Shown piece after piece: positions 51,917 to 60,230 of a DNA stretch of 64,000 nucleotides. Where the stretch lies: positions 6,448,001-6,512,000 of the forward strand of contig OZ250179.1 of assembly GCA_965238125.1 (NCBI GenBank), given 5' to 3'. Each line of letters begins with the position of its first letter. The stretch's first letter is position 1. Source of the stretch: UBA6623 sp965238125 (lineage in GTDB: Bacteria > Acidobacteriota > Terriglobia > Bryobacterales > UBA6623). The notes beneath the pieces were generated by a model, which was not told where the DNA came from, ran no database searches, and saw only the letters and a program-made list of their open reading frames with translations. The position numbers and the translations under genes were made by a program.

Positions 51917-52276
51917 ATGCGGGCAACGGCGAAATTAAACTACGTGCGGGTGTCGCCGCAGAAGGCGCGGCTGGTGATCGATTTGATTCGAGGCCGGGCG
52001 GCGTCGGAAGCGTTGACGATCCTGGGGCAGACGAACAAGCGGGTCGCCCCGCAAGTGGAAAAGCTGCTGCGTTCGGCGATCTCCAACGCCGAGGATGTCG
52101 CCGACGTCGATGTCGACAAGCTGAGGGTCACCGAAGCGTACGTCAACGAAGGGCCGGTGCTCTATCGCTTGCGGGCGGCGGCGATGGGCCGGGCGTCTCG
52201 CTACAAGCACAAGCTGGCGCACATTGTCGTGACCGTTTCCGATGGCCGCGCCGACGACGAGGAGGACGCCGACTAG
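51917..52276 (+). CDS. rplV: Ribosomal protein L22
   Basis: A 119-residue exit-tunnel protein. It contains YVRVSPQKARLVIDLIRG and the beta-hairpin region ending AAAMGRASRYKHKLAHIVV. An acidic DDEEDAD tail closes it. Confidence 0.97.
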   Translation: MRATAKLNYVRVSPQKARLVIDLIRGRAASEALTILGQTNKRVAPQVEKLLRSAISNAEDVADVDVDKLRVTEAYVNEGPVLYRLRAAAMGRASRYKHKLAHIVVTVSDGRADDEEDAD

Positions 52277-52293
52277 GCGGCGAATCGAACGCT

Positions 52294-53322
52294 ATGGGCC
52301 AGAAAGTACATCCTTACGGGTTTCGGTTGGGCTACACCAAGCCTTGGCGCTCGCGTTGGTTCGCCAAGCACGGTTATGCGACGCTGCTGCACGAAGACCT
52401 CAAGCTGAAAAAGCACCTGCGGCACCGGCTGCGCGCTGCGGGCATTAGTTCGATCGAGATCGATCGGCCGGGCAATAAGTTGCGGATCACGATTCGCACC
52501 GCGCGTCCGGGTATCATCATTGGGCGGCGCGGCTCGGAGATCGAAAAGCTCAAGCAGGATTTGCAGGAAAAGACGCAGCGCGAAGTCTATATCGATATTC
52601 AAGAGGTTCATCGGCCCGAACTCGACGCGCAGTTGGTTTCCGAATCCGTGGCCTTGCAAATCGAAAAGCGAGTCGCCTTTCGTCGCGCCATGAGGAAGGC
52701 CGTTGATTCGGCGCAGCGTTTCGGCTGCAAGGGCATCAAGATCTGGGTGGCGGGCCGGTTAAACGGCCGTGAGATCGCCCGTAGCGAATGGAACTTGCAA
52801 GGACGGCTGCCGCTGCAGACTTTGCGGGCCGATATCGATTACGGTTTTTCCGAGGCCTTTACGACCTACGGCGTGATCGGCGTTAAGTGTTGGATCTACA
52901 AGGGCGATATTCTCGATGCTCGCGGGCCGGTGCGATCGGCGGGTGAGATCGAGACGCTTGAGCCGGCGCGGCGTCGCGAGGCCCGCTCGGCGGGAGAGAA
53001 AGAGCGTGAACGCATTCGCGCCTCGCGCGCGATCGACCGCGGCGCTCAACCCGGCGCGGCGCCGGCCGAGGCGGCCTCGCGGCCGCCAAAGCCCGAGCCC
53101 GTGGCCAAGCCGCCCGCCCCGGACGGACCCGCGCCGGTGAGGCCGCCGGTGGGCGGGGCGGAATCGGCACAGGCGTCATCGCCGTCCGAGGAGACCGCCG
53201 AGCTTCCGGCAGTGGTCGCCGAGACGCCCTCCGAGAGTGCGCCGGAGTCGGCCGAGAAGCCGGAAGCGCCTGCTGCTCCGGCTGTTGGGGATGCTCCCGC
53301 GCCGGATGAGAGTGGTTCGTAG
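52294..53322 (+). CDS. rpsC: Ribosomal protein S3 with long C-terminal tail
   Basis: A 342-residue protein; the family usually has 210-240. The core (1 to about 207) is complete: MGQKVHPYGFRLGYTKPWRS, the KH motif PGIIIGRRGSEIEKLKQDL, and EAFTTYGVIGVKCWIYKGDI at the end. Residues from about 208 form an Arg/Glu-rich helix-like stretch and then a Pro/Ala/Glu-rich low-complexity tail (KPEPVAKPPAPDGPAPVRPP). S3 sits at the mRNA entry of the 30S subunit, so the tail probably extends into solvent there. Confidence 0.97.
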   Translation: MGQKVHPYGFRLGYTKPWRSRWFAKHGYATLLHEDLKLKKHLRHRLRAAGISSIEIDRPGNKLRITIRTARPGIIIGRRGSEIEKLKQDLQEKTQREVYIDIQEVHRPELDAQLVSESVALQIEKRVAFRRAMRKAVDSAQRFGCKGIKIWVAGRLNGREIARSEWNLQGRLPLQTLRADIDYGFSEAFTTYGVIGVKCWIYKGDILDARGPVRSAGEIETLEPARRREARSAGEKERERIRASRAIDRGAQPGAAPAEAASRPPKPEPVAKPPAPDGPAPVRPPVGGAESAQASSPSEETAELPAVVAETPSESAPESAEKPEAPAAPAVGDAPAPDESGS

Positions 53323-53361
53323 GGTCGTGGGCGAACACAGGGACGAACAAGGAATGACGTC

Positions 53362-53784
53362 ATGTTGATGCCGAAAAAAGTTAAGCACCGCAAGGTGCAG
53401 CGCGGCAGGCGCCGAGGCAAAGCCTGGCGCGGCTCGGCGCTGTCGTTCGGCGAGTTCGGGCTCAAGGCGGTGGATGTTGGTTGGGTGACGGACCGGCAAA
53501 TCGAGGCGGCGCGCGTGGCGATTAACCGTCACATCAAGCGTGGCGGCAAGTTGTGGATTCGCATTTTCCCCGACAAGCCGATCACGAAGAAGCCCGCCGA
53601 GACGCGCATGGGCAAGGGCAAGGGCGCGCCGGAACAGTGGGTGGCGGTGGTTAAGCCCGGGCGAATGCTTTTCGAGGTCGAAGGCGTTCCCGAGGCGTTG
53701 GCGGCCCGCGCGATGCAGCTGGCCGCGCAAAAACTCTCGATCGCAACCCGATTCGTCAACCGCGAGTTCGGGGGCTTGGCATGA
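53362..53784 (+). CDS. rplP: Ribosomal protein L16
   Basis: A 140-residue protein near the A-site tRNA. It starts MLMPKKVKHRKVQRGRRRGK and contains RMGKGKGAPEQWVAVVKPGR. It overlaps rpmC by ATGA, indicating coupling. Confidence 0.98.
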   Translation: MLMPKKVKHRKVQRGRRRGKAWRGSALSFGEFGLKAVDVGWVTDRQIEAARVAINRHIKRGGKLWIRIFPDKPITKKPAETRMGKGKGAPEQWVAVVKPGRMLFEVEGVPEALAARAMQLAAQKLSIATRFVNREFGGLA

Positions 53785-53987
53785 AGGCGGAAGAGGTTCG
53801 CGAGCTGGGCGACGAAGAACTGGCCGCCAAGCAGGCTGAGATCAAAGAGCAGGTTTTTCGTCTGCGGTTTCAGATTGAAATGGGGCAGACCGACGGTGTG
53901 AAGAAGTACCGCGCGTTGAAAAAAGATCTGGCGCGCGTGTTGACGGTGTCGGGGCAACGAGAGGCGGCGAAAGCCGAAGGAAAGTAG
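53781..53987 (+). CDS. rpmC: Ribosomal protein L29
   Basis: A 68-residue two-helix protein at the tunnel exit. It starts MKAEEVRELGDEELAAKQAE; the middle FRLRFQIEMGQ matches the family's conserved FNLRFQ-type motif. The ATG overlaps the rplP stop. Confidence 0.95.
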   Translation: MKAEEVRELGDEELAAKQAEIKEQVFRLRFQIEMGQTDGVKKYRALKKDLARVLTVSGQREAAKAEGK

Positions 53988-54002
53988 GGAAGGTAACCTT
54001 TG

Positions 54003-54314
54003 ATGGGCGAGCAGGCGCAGTCATCGGGCCGCGGCGGCGGTCAGCAGAAAATCGGCATGGTGGTTTCGACCCGCATGGCGAAGACGATTGTCGTGGAGGT
54101 CAGCCGCCGTGTGGCGCATCCGCTCTACCGGCGCGTCGTGACGCGGAAATCGAAGTTTTACGCGCATGACGAGAAAGGCCTAGCGGAGGTCGGCGATCGA
54201 GTGCGTATTGTTGAATGCCGGCCGCTGAGCAAGCTCAAGCGCTGGCGTTTGGCCAACGTGGTTTGGAAGCCGGCGCGCGCCGAAGCCTTGACCGCGGGGA
54301 GTGAGAAGGCATGA
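54003..54314 (+). CDS. rpsQ: Ribosomal protein S17
   Basis: A 103-residue primary rRNA-binding protein of the 30S subunit. The OB-fold core is clear (KIGMVVSTRMAKTIVVEVSR, then GDRVRIVECRPLSKLKRWRL). It has a Gln/Gly-rich N-terminal extension of about 15 residues and a short C-terminal one. I chose the ATG at 54003; a TTG directly precedes it. Confidence 0.96.
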   Translation: MGEQAQSSGRGGGQQKIGMVVSTRMAKTIVVEVSRRVAHPLYRRVVTRKSKFYAHDEKGLAEVGDRVRIVECRPLSKLKRWRLANVVWKPARAEALTAGSEKA

Positions 54315-54679
54315 TCGGCTCTCGCACTCGGCTGGAAGTAGCCGACAACTCCGGGGCGCGGCGGCTGCGTACGATTCAGCCGCGCGGCGGCAACACGGGT
54401 CTGCACGCCGGGCTGGGCGACATTGTCATGGCGTCGGTGCAGGAAGCCGTTCCGGACTCGAGCGTGAAAAAGGGGCAGGTCGTGCGCGCGGTGATCGTGC
54501 GAACCCGCAAGGAAGCGCGGCGGGCCGACGGCACCTATATTCGCTTTGACAACAACGCGGCCGTGTTGGTGGACGAGTTGGGCGAGCCGGTGGGCACGCG
54601 TGTTTTCGGGCCGGTGGCCCGTGAGTTACGCGACAGGCGGTTCATGAAGATTGTTTCGTTGGCGCCCGAGGTGCTGTAG
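54311..54679 (+). CDS. rplN: Ribosomal protein L14
   Basis: A 122-residue 50S protein at the subunit interface. It starts MIGSRTRLEVADNSGARRLR and has RADGTYIRFDNNAAVLVDEL and GPVARELRDRRFMKIVSLAP. It overlaps rpsQ by ATGA. Confidence 0.98.
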   Translation: MIGSRTRLEVADNSGARRLRTIQPRGGNTGLHAGLGDIVMASVQEAVPDSSVKKGQVVRAVIVRTRKEARRADGTYIRFDNNAAVLVDELGEPVGTRVFGPVARELRDRRFMKIVSLAPEVL

Positions 54680-54934
54680 CAGGCCGTGGTGTCAGTCCGG
54701 CTACGCGAAAAAAGGGACCGCGAAAAAAGGGGACAGCCACCGATTTTCGCTTTCCGCCGGCGTAGGAAACAAGGCGGTTCGACAGGCGAAAATCGGTGGC
54801 AGTCTCTCATTTTCGCCACGAACACTTTTACTACGGGCTACCGAGGCGCGACGAGGGTGGCCGGACCGGGCGAGGAAGAAGACGGCCGGTGATCGGGCGA
54901 TCAGACCGGTGATGAAACAGCAGGGATTGGACGG
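54680..54934. repeat. REP-like palindrome between rplN and rplX
   Basis: A perfect 15-bp inverted repeat: GCCACCGATTTTCGC (54736-54750) and GCGAAAATCGGTGGC (54786-54800), extendable outward with one mismatch (GAC/GTC) and inward with a CCGCC/GGCGG stem. A short direct repeat of GCGAAAAAAGGGAC type precedes it. The gap is 255 bases where neighbours have 0-40. No gene is in it. Confidence 0.85.
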
Positions 54935-55264
54935 ATGACGAAGACGGACATTCGCAAGGAAGATACCGTGGCGGTGATTGCCGGCCGCGACCGCGGCAAG
55001 CAGGGCCGCGTTCTCTCGGTCGACCGCAAGAGGGGGCGGGTGCTGGTCGAGCACGTGATGATGATGAAAAAGCACGTGCGGCCCAACCCGCAACGCCAGA
55101 TCAAGGGCGGCGTGGCGGAAAGGGAGTCCTCGGTTGCGCTGTCGAACGTGATGCTGGTGTGCTCCTCGTGCGGCCCGGCGCGCACCGCGCGGCAGGTCGA
55201 CGCCGACGGCCGCCGGACGCGGGTTTGCGCCAAGTGCGGCGATCCGATTGACAAGAAGAGCTAG
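54935..55264 (+). CDS. rplX: Ribosomal protein L24
   Basis: A 109-residue assembly-initiating 50S protein. The KOW motif region DTVAVIAGRDRGKQGRVLSV leads, and the C-terminal part has two Cys pairs (CSSCG and CAKCG) that would bind zinc, a common variant of L24. Confidence 0.97.
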   Translation: MTKTDIRKEDTVAVIAGRDRGKQGRVLSVDRKRGRVLVEHVMMMKKHVRPNPQRQIKGGVAERESSVALSNVMLVCSSCGPARTARQVDADGRRTRVCAKCGDPIDKKS

Positions 55265-55357
55265 GCCGGAGAATCGATCGAGAAGAATTCAGACGGGCGC
55301 CGCGCGTCCGCGATGAAGGAATACGGGGGCGGCAAATAACCCCGCGAAAATGAAGCG

Positions 55358-55900
55358 ATGACACCGCGACTCAAAGATCGATACCAGAACGACGTCGCGC
55401 CGGCGCTGCAAAAGCAGTTCGGCTACTCGAGTTCGATGGCGATTCCGAAGATCGCCATGATCAAGGTCAACATGGGGCTGGGCGAGGCGATCCAGAACGC
55501 GCGTTTGCTTGAATCCGGGGCCAAGGAGCTGGGACAAATTACCGGCCAGAAGCCGATCATCACCAAGGCGCGCAAGTCGATCGCGGCTTTCAAGCTGCGG
55601 CAAGGCATGCCGATCGGGTTGGCGGTGACTTTGCGCGGCGCGCGGATGTGGGAATTTTTCGATCGCTTGGTCAATATCGCTCTGCCGAGGGTGCGTGATT
55701 TTCGAGGCATCTCTCCCAAGGCTTTCGACGGCCGCGGCAACTATACATTGGGGCTCAAGGAGCAGTTGGTTTTTCCGGAAATCGAATATTCGAAAGTCGA
55801 CAAGGTCAAGGGCATGAACATTACGTTGGTGACGACGGCGCGGACCGATTCGGAAGCCCTGTCGTTGCTCAAGCGGATGGGCATGCCGTTTCACGACTAG
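55358..55900 (+). CDS. rplE: Ribosomal protein L5
   Basis: A 180-residue 5S rRNA-binding protein. It contains IAMIKVNMGLGEAIQNARLL, ELGQITGQKPIITKARKSIA and PRVRDFRGISPKAFDGRGNY. It lies 93 bases after rplX. Confidence 0.98.
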   Translation: MTPRLKDRYQNDVAPALQKQFGYSSSMAIPKIAMIKVNMGLGEAIQNARLLESGAKELGQITGQKPIITKARKSIAAFKLRQGMPIGLAVTLRGARMWEFFDRLVNIALPRVRDFRGISPKAFDGRGNYTLGLKEQLVFPEIEYSKVDKVKGMNITLVTTARTDSEALSLLKRMGMPFHD

Positions 55901-55932
55901 GTTGGAATCGGGATCGGGGCAGGGAAGGGGTT

Positions 55933-56118
55933 ATGGCACGAATCGCAAAAATCGCTCGCGAGGAAAAGAAGCCGAAGTTCAAGAATCGGTTGCGCAATCG
56001 CTGTCTACGTTGCGGTCGGCCGAGGGGGTTTTTGCGAAAATTCAAGCTCTGTCGAATCTGTTTTCGCGAGTTGGCTCTGCTCGGCGAGTTGCCCGGCGTT
56101 GTCAAGAGCAGTTGGTAG
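55933..56118 (+). CDS. rpsN: Ribosomal protein S14, zinc type
   Basis: A 61-residue short S14 with four Cys in two CxxC pairs (CLRCGRPRG and CRICFREL), the zinc-binding (type Z) form. It starts MARIAKIAREEKKPKFKNRL. No longer, zinc-free S14 is seen in this window. Confidence 0.97.
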   Translation: MARIAKIAREEKKPKFKNRLRNRCLRCGRPRGFLRKFKLCRICFRELALLGELPGVVKSSW

Positions 56119-56179
56119 AGGGGGTTGCCGCCGACGCCGAACGGAGCGACAAGAGAGCCGGCGCCAAGGAAACCGAACG

Positions 56180-56575
56180 ATGTATACCGATCCGATCGCC
56201 GATATGTTGACCCGCATTCGCAACGGCCAGGCGGCCCGCAAGATCAAGGTTGAGATTCCGACTTCGAAGTTGAAGACCGATCTGGCCCGCATCTTGAAGG
56301 AGCAGGGCTATATCACGAACTACCGCGTGGCGTCGGAGGACCACAAGAGCGTGATCAAGGTGTATTTGAAGTACAAGGCCGACCACTCGCCGGTCATTAC
56401 TCGGATTCAGCGGGTTTCCAAACCCGGTCGCCGCATCTATACCGATTCGAAGAACATCCCGCGCGTGATCGGCGGCATGGGAATCAATATTCTCACCACG
56501 TCGCAAGGGCTGATGACCGGGCGGGAGGCTCGTCGGGCCGGTGTGGGCGGCGAGATTCTTTGCGACGTTTTGTAG
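56180..56575 (+). CDS. rpsH: Ribosomal protein S8
   Basis: A 131-residue 16S rRNA-binding protein. It starts MYTDPIADMLTRIRNGQAAR and ends GREARRAGVGGEILCDVL. In E. coli S8 represses the spc operon at the rplE mRNA. I cannot identify an equivalent site by eye. Confidence 0.98.
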   Translation: MYTDPIADMLTRIRNGQAARKIKVEIPTSKLKTDLARILKEQGYITNYRVASEDHKSVIKVYLKYKADHSPVITRIQRVSKPGRRIYTDSKNIPRVIGGMGINILTTSQGLMTGREARRAGVGGEILCDVL

Positions 56576-56581
56576 GGACTT

Positions 56582-57121
56582 ATGTCGAGAGTTGGAAGCC
56601 TGCCAATAACCGTTCCCGCCGGGGCGAAAGTGACGATCGAGGCCGCCCGTCTTCAGGTCGAAGGGCCGAAGGGGAAACTCGAATGCCCGATTCCCTCCGG
56701 TATCGAGTTTCGTCTCGACGAGGGCGTGTTGACGGCCTCGAGAAAACGCGACCAGGACGCGGCCGTGCACGGGTTGGCGCGAAGCTTGGCGGCCAATGCC
56801 GTGACCGGCGTCACCGAGGGTTTCAGCAGGCAACTCGAAATCGTGGGCATCGGCTATCGCGCCCAGGTGGCGGGCCGCGTGGTTATTTTTACGCTTGGCT
56901 ATTCGCACCCGATCGAGGTGTTGATGCCGGAGGGGGTGGAGGTCAAGGTCGAAAAGCAGACCGCCCTCACCGTGACCGGCATCGACAAGCAGGTGGTCGG
57001 CCAGACGGCGGCGAAAATTCGCGCCCTCCGCCCGCCCGACCCTTATAAGAACAAGGGGATTCGTTACGCCGGCGAACGGCTGCGCAAGAAGGAAGGCAAG
57101 GCGGGCGCAAAGGCTCAGTGA
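56582..57121 (+). CDS. rplF: Ribosomal protein L6
   Basis: A 179-residue 50S protein made of two similar domains. It starts MSRVGSLPITVPAGAKVTIE and ends with the conserved IRALRPPDPYKNKGIRYAGE region. It lies 6 bases after rpsH. Confidence 0.98.
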   Translation: MSRVGSLPITVPAGAKVTIEAARLQVEGPKGKLECPIPSGIEFRLDEGVLTASRKRDQDAAVHGLARSLAANAVTGVTEGFSRQLEIVGIGYRAQVAGRVVIFTLGYSHPIEVLMPEGVEVKVEKQTALTVTGIDKQVVGQTAAKIRALRPPDPYKNKGIRYAGERLRKKEGKAGAKAQ

Positions 57122-57186
57122 GTGGGCCGGCGTCAATGAGTCGCACGGCGATCGGGAGCAAGGATTACTTTAGGGAGCCGACTTTC

Positions 57187-57549
57187 ATGTACAGTCCTCC
57201 AGCCAGAGATAGGCGGCGGTTGAGTATTCACCGCCGAATTCGCAAGAAGGTACGCGGCGACGCCGCGCGCCCGCGGTTGGCCGTTTTCCGTTCGCTCAAG
57301 CACATCTACGCGCAGTTGATCAACGACGAAAGCGGCTGCACGCTGGCGATGGCGAGTTCCCGGGATAAAGACGCGGCCGGGTCTTACGGCGGCAATATCG
57401 CCGCGGCTTCCGATGTCGGCAAGCGCGTGGCCGAAAGAGCGGCCAAGGCCGGGGTTGACAATGCGCTTTTCGACCGCGGCGGGCATCGCTATCACGGCCG
57501 CGTCAAGGCGTTGGCCGATGCCGCCCGCAAGGCCGGTTTGAAGATCTAA
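57187..57549 (+). CDS. rplR: Ribosomal protein L18
   Basis: A 120-residue 5S rRNA-binding protein. It contains RRLSIHRRIRKKVRGDAARP and RLAVFRSLKHIYAQLINDES, ending FDRGGHRYHGRVKALADAAR. I chose the ATG at 57187 because of family length; the frame is open back to a GTG at 57118 overlapping rplF. Confidence 0.96.
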   Translation: MYSPPARDRRRLSIHRRIRKKVRGDAARPRLAVFRSLKHIYAQLINDESGCTLAMASSRDKDAAGSYGGNIAAASDVGKRVAERAAKAGVDNALFDRGGHRYHGRVKALADAARKAGLKI

Positions 57550-57624
57550 GCAAGCACGAAGCAAGCACGAAGCGAGCACGAAACCAGCACGAAACCAGCA
57601 CGAAACGAGCACGAAACGAGCAAG
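57548..57624 (+). repeat. 11-bp tandem repeat between rplR and rpsE
   Basis: Seven 11-bp units of the pattern AARCVAGCACG, beginning in the stop codon of rplR and ending 5 bases before the rpsE ATG. The array occupies the place where the rpsE ribosome binding site should be, and no good Shine-Dalgarno is visible (CGAGCAAGAATTC precedes the ATG). Confidence 0.93.
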
Positions 57625-57629
57625 AATTC

Positions 57630-58136
57630 ATGAGCGAATCGCAACACATTGACGCGGGCACGTTGGACCTCAAGGATCAGGTTGTCAACATCAACCGCGT
57701 CACCAAAGTCGTCAAGGGCGGCAAGAATCTGAGTTTCACGGCGCTGGTGGTTGTCGGGGACCCGGAAAAACACGTTGTCGGCTACGCCAAGGGCAAGGCC
57801 AAAGAGGTTCCGGCGGCGATTCGCAAGGCCATCGAGAAGGCCAAGAAGAATCTGCTCAAGGTGAATGTCCTCGAACATACGATTCCCCACGCGGTGTTGG
57901 GTGTATTCGGAGCGGGCCGGGTCCTGCTGAAACCGGCGCGGGCCGGGAAGGGCACCATCGCCGGCGGCGCGGTTCGCGCGGTCGTCGAGGCGGCGGGCAT
58001 TCAGAACGTGTTGACGAAATCGATCGGCACGAAGAATCCCCACAACGTGGTCAAGGCGACTTTCGAGGCGCTCAAGCAGTTGCGCGAGAAGAACGAAGTG
58101 GCCGCCATGCGCGGCATCGACGCGCACTCGATGTAA
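57630..58136 (+). CDS. rpsE: Ribosomal protein S5
   Basis: A 168-residue protein of the 30S shoulder affecting decoding accuracy. It contains VVNINRVTKVVKGGKNLSFT, the loop VGYAKGKAKEVPAAIRKAIE and VLLKPARAGKGTIAGGAVRA. It starts right after the 11-bp repeat array, with no strong ribosome binding site. Confidence 0.98.
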   Translation: MSESQHIDAGTLDLKDQVVNINRVTKVVKGGKNLSFTALVVVGDPEKHVVGYAKGKAKEVPAAIRKAIEKAKKNLLKVNVLEHTIPHAVLGVFGAGRVLLKPARAGKGTIAGGAVRAVVEAAGIQNVLTKSIGTKNPHNVVKATFEALKQLREKNEVAAMRGIDAHSM

Positions 58137-58181
58137 TCCGCGCGGTTGGCGCTCAAACAGGACGATCCAAGAGACGGAATC

Positions 58182-58361
58182 ATGGCGGGCACGATCAAAA
58201 TTCGACTGGTGAAGAGTTCCATCGCGACGCCGAAGAAGCTGAAGGCCGTGTTGCGCGGACTGGGTTTGCGGCGCATCAATCAAACGGTCGAGAAGCCGGA
58301 CGATGACTCCATTCGCGGCATGGTGGCGAAAGTGCCGCACTTGGTCGAGGTGTCGAAATGA
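58182..58361 (+). CDS. rpmD: Ribosomal protein L30
   Basis: A 59-residue protein with IKIRLVKSSIATPKKLKAVL and LGLRRINQTVEKPDDDSIRG, the short bacterial form. Its stop overlaps the rplO ATG (ATGA). Confidence 0.96.
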   Translation: MAGTIKIRLVKSSIATPKKLKAVLRGLGLRRINQTVEKPDDDSIRGMVAKVPHLVEVSK

Positions 58362-58801
58362 ATCTGAGCGATCTGCAACCGCCGAAAGGGCAGAATCATC
58401 GCCGTAAGCGGGTCGGCCGCGGGTTCGGCTCCGGCATGGGCAAAACGGCGACGCGCGGCGAAAACGGACAGAAATCGCGTAGCGGCTACAGTCGTCGGCG
58501 CGGTTTCGAGGGCGGGCAAATGCCGCTAATTCGGCGCGTGCCCAAGCGCGGTTTCCATAACCTGTTTCGCAAGGAGTTCGCCGCGGTCAACGTAGGTCGG
58601 CTGGATCAGCTCGAAGGCGACAGCTTCAATCCCGACGTACTCCAAGAGAGCGGTGTCGTCAAGAAGCTCGGCGACGGGCTGAAGATTTTAGGTGACGGCG
58701 AGCTGACGCGTCCGTTGACCGTCGCCGCGCACCGCTTCTCGGCTTCGGCGAAAGAGAAGATTGAAAAGGCCGGCGGCAAGGTAGAAATTCTTCCCGCATG
58801 A
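58358..58801 (+). CDS. rplO: Ribosomal protein L15
   Basis: A 147-residue late-assembly 50S protein. It starts MNLSDLQPPKGQNHRRKRVG, contains the Gly-rich RSGYSRRRGFEGGQMPLIRR and ends AGGKVEILPA. It overlaps both neighbours by ATGA. Confidence 0.98.
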   Translation: MNLSDLQPPKGQNHRRKRVGRGFGSGMGKTATRGENGQKSRSGYSRRRGFEGGQMPLIRRVPKRGFHNLFRKEFAAVNVGRLDQLEGDSFNPDVLQESGVVKKLGDGLKILGDGELTRPLTVAAHRFSASAKEKIEKAGGKVEILPA

Positions 58802-60180
58802 AGATCGTCGATACCCTCACGAACGTCTTCCGCATCCCGGATCTGCGCCGGCGGATTTTCTTCACCCTGGCGATGCTGGCGGTGTATCGCATCGGCGGCC
58901 ATATTCCCACGCCGGGCGTCGACACCGTGCGACTGCAAGAGTTGTTCGAACAAGCGGCGGGGACCGCACTTGGGTTCATGGACTTGTTCTCAGGCGGGCA
59001 GTTGAGCCAGTTGACGATTTTCGCGCTGGGCATCATGCCCTATATCACCGCCTCGATCATTCTGCAGTTGTTGACAATCGTCGTCCCGACGCTTGAAAAA
59101 CTGCAGAAGGAAGGCGAGTTGGGTCGCCGCAAGATCACGCAGTGGACGCGTTATTTGACGATCGGGTTGGCGATTATCCAATCCTCGGCGATCGCCTCGA
59201 TGCTGCAGGCGCAGGGGCTGAGCGAACCCGGTTTCGGTTTCGTGTTGATGACGATTCTGACGCTGACGACCGGCACGGCTTTCATCATGTGGCTGGGCGA
59301 GCAGATCAGCGAACGCGGCATCGGCAACGGCATGTCGCTGATCATTTTCGCGGGTATTGTGGTCGGACTCCCCGGAGCGATTCAGAATCTGTACGACAAC
59401 GTTTTCGTGACGCGCCAGTGGAGCATGTTGCAACTGTTCGTGATCTTGGGCGGCATGATCGCGGTGGTGGGGTTCATCGTCTTGGTCGAGCGCGGAGAGC
59501 GCCGCATCCCGGTGCAATACGCCCGCCGCATCGTCGGCCGCCGCATGATGGGCGGCCAGTCGACCCACTTGCCGCTCAAGGTCAACTCGGGCGGCGTCAT
59601 CCCGGTGATTTTCGCTTCGTCGATGCTGGCCTTTCCGCAGACGATCGCGCTGATGTTCCAAGATAGCCAACTGTTGCAGAACATGTTGGCGCCGATCACC
59701 TACGGCGAGCCGCTCTACGAGGCGCTCTACGTTTTTCTGATCGTCTTTTTCTGTTTCTTCTATGTGTCGATCATCTTCAATCCGACTGAAGTGGCCGACA
59801 ACATGCGCAAGTACGGCGGATTCGTGCCCGGCATCCGTTCCGGCAAACCGACCGCCGAGCATATCAATCAGATTTTGACGAAGATCACGATGGTCGGCGG
59901 GCTGTATCTGGCCTTGATTTCGGTGATTCCCGATCTGATGATCGCCGGCGCGCGGGTCCATCACTTGCCGCTGATCGGCGATTGGGCGGACCAAACGCTG
60001 CCGCGCTGGATTCTCGAAGGCTTGAACGTCAACTTCTTCTTCGGCGGCACGTCGCTGCTGATCGTGGTGGGCGTGGCGATGGATACGGTGAACCAGATTG
60101 AGGCGCAGTTGGTGATGCGCCACTACGAGGGCTTTACGCCGAAAGCAGGGAGGATTCGGGGCCGGCGCTCCTTCGCCTAA
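58798..60180 (+). CDS. secY: Preprotein translocase subunit SecY
   Basis: A 460-residue channel of the Sec machinery with ten membrane segments. Landmarks: YRIGGHIPTPGVDTVRLQEL near the start, LGIMPYITASIILQLLTIVV, ERGIGNGMSLIIFAGI, IPVQYARRIVGRRMMGGQST and the cytoplasmic loop GIRSGKPTAEHINQILTKIT. The ATG overlaps the rplO stop, so channel synthesis is coupled to ribosomal proteins, as in the usual spc operon. Confidence 0.99.
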   Translation: MKIVDTLTNVFRIPDLRRRIFFTLAMLAVYRIGGHIPTPGVDTVRLQELFEQAAGTALGFMDLFSGGQLSQLTIFALGIMPYITASIILQLLTIVVPTLEKLQKEGELGRRKITQWTRYLTIGLAIIQSSAIASMLQAQGLSEPGFGFVLMTILTLTTGTAFIMWLGEQISERGIGNGMSLIIFAGIVVGLPGAIQNLYDNVFVTRQWSMLQLFVILGGMIAVVGFIVLVERGERRIPVQYARRIVGRRMMGGQSTHLPLKVNSGGVIPVIFASSMLAFPQTIALMFQDSQLLQNMLAPITYGEPLYEALYVFLIVFFCFFYVSIIFNPTEVADNMRKYGGFVPGIRSGKPTAEHINQILTKITMVGGLYLALISVIPDLMIAGARVHHLPLIGDWADQTLPRWILEGLNVNFFFGGTSLLIVVGVAMDTVNQIEAQLVMRHYEGFTPKAGRIRGRRSFA

Positions 60181-60230
60181 TCGGGCCGGAGGGGGAGGCG
60201 TTTCGGGACCGTGAACGGGCGAGGCAGGGA

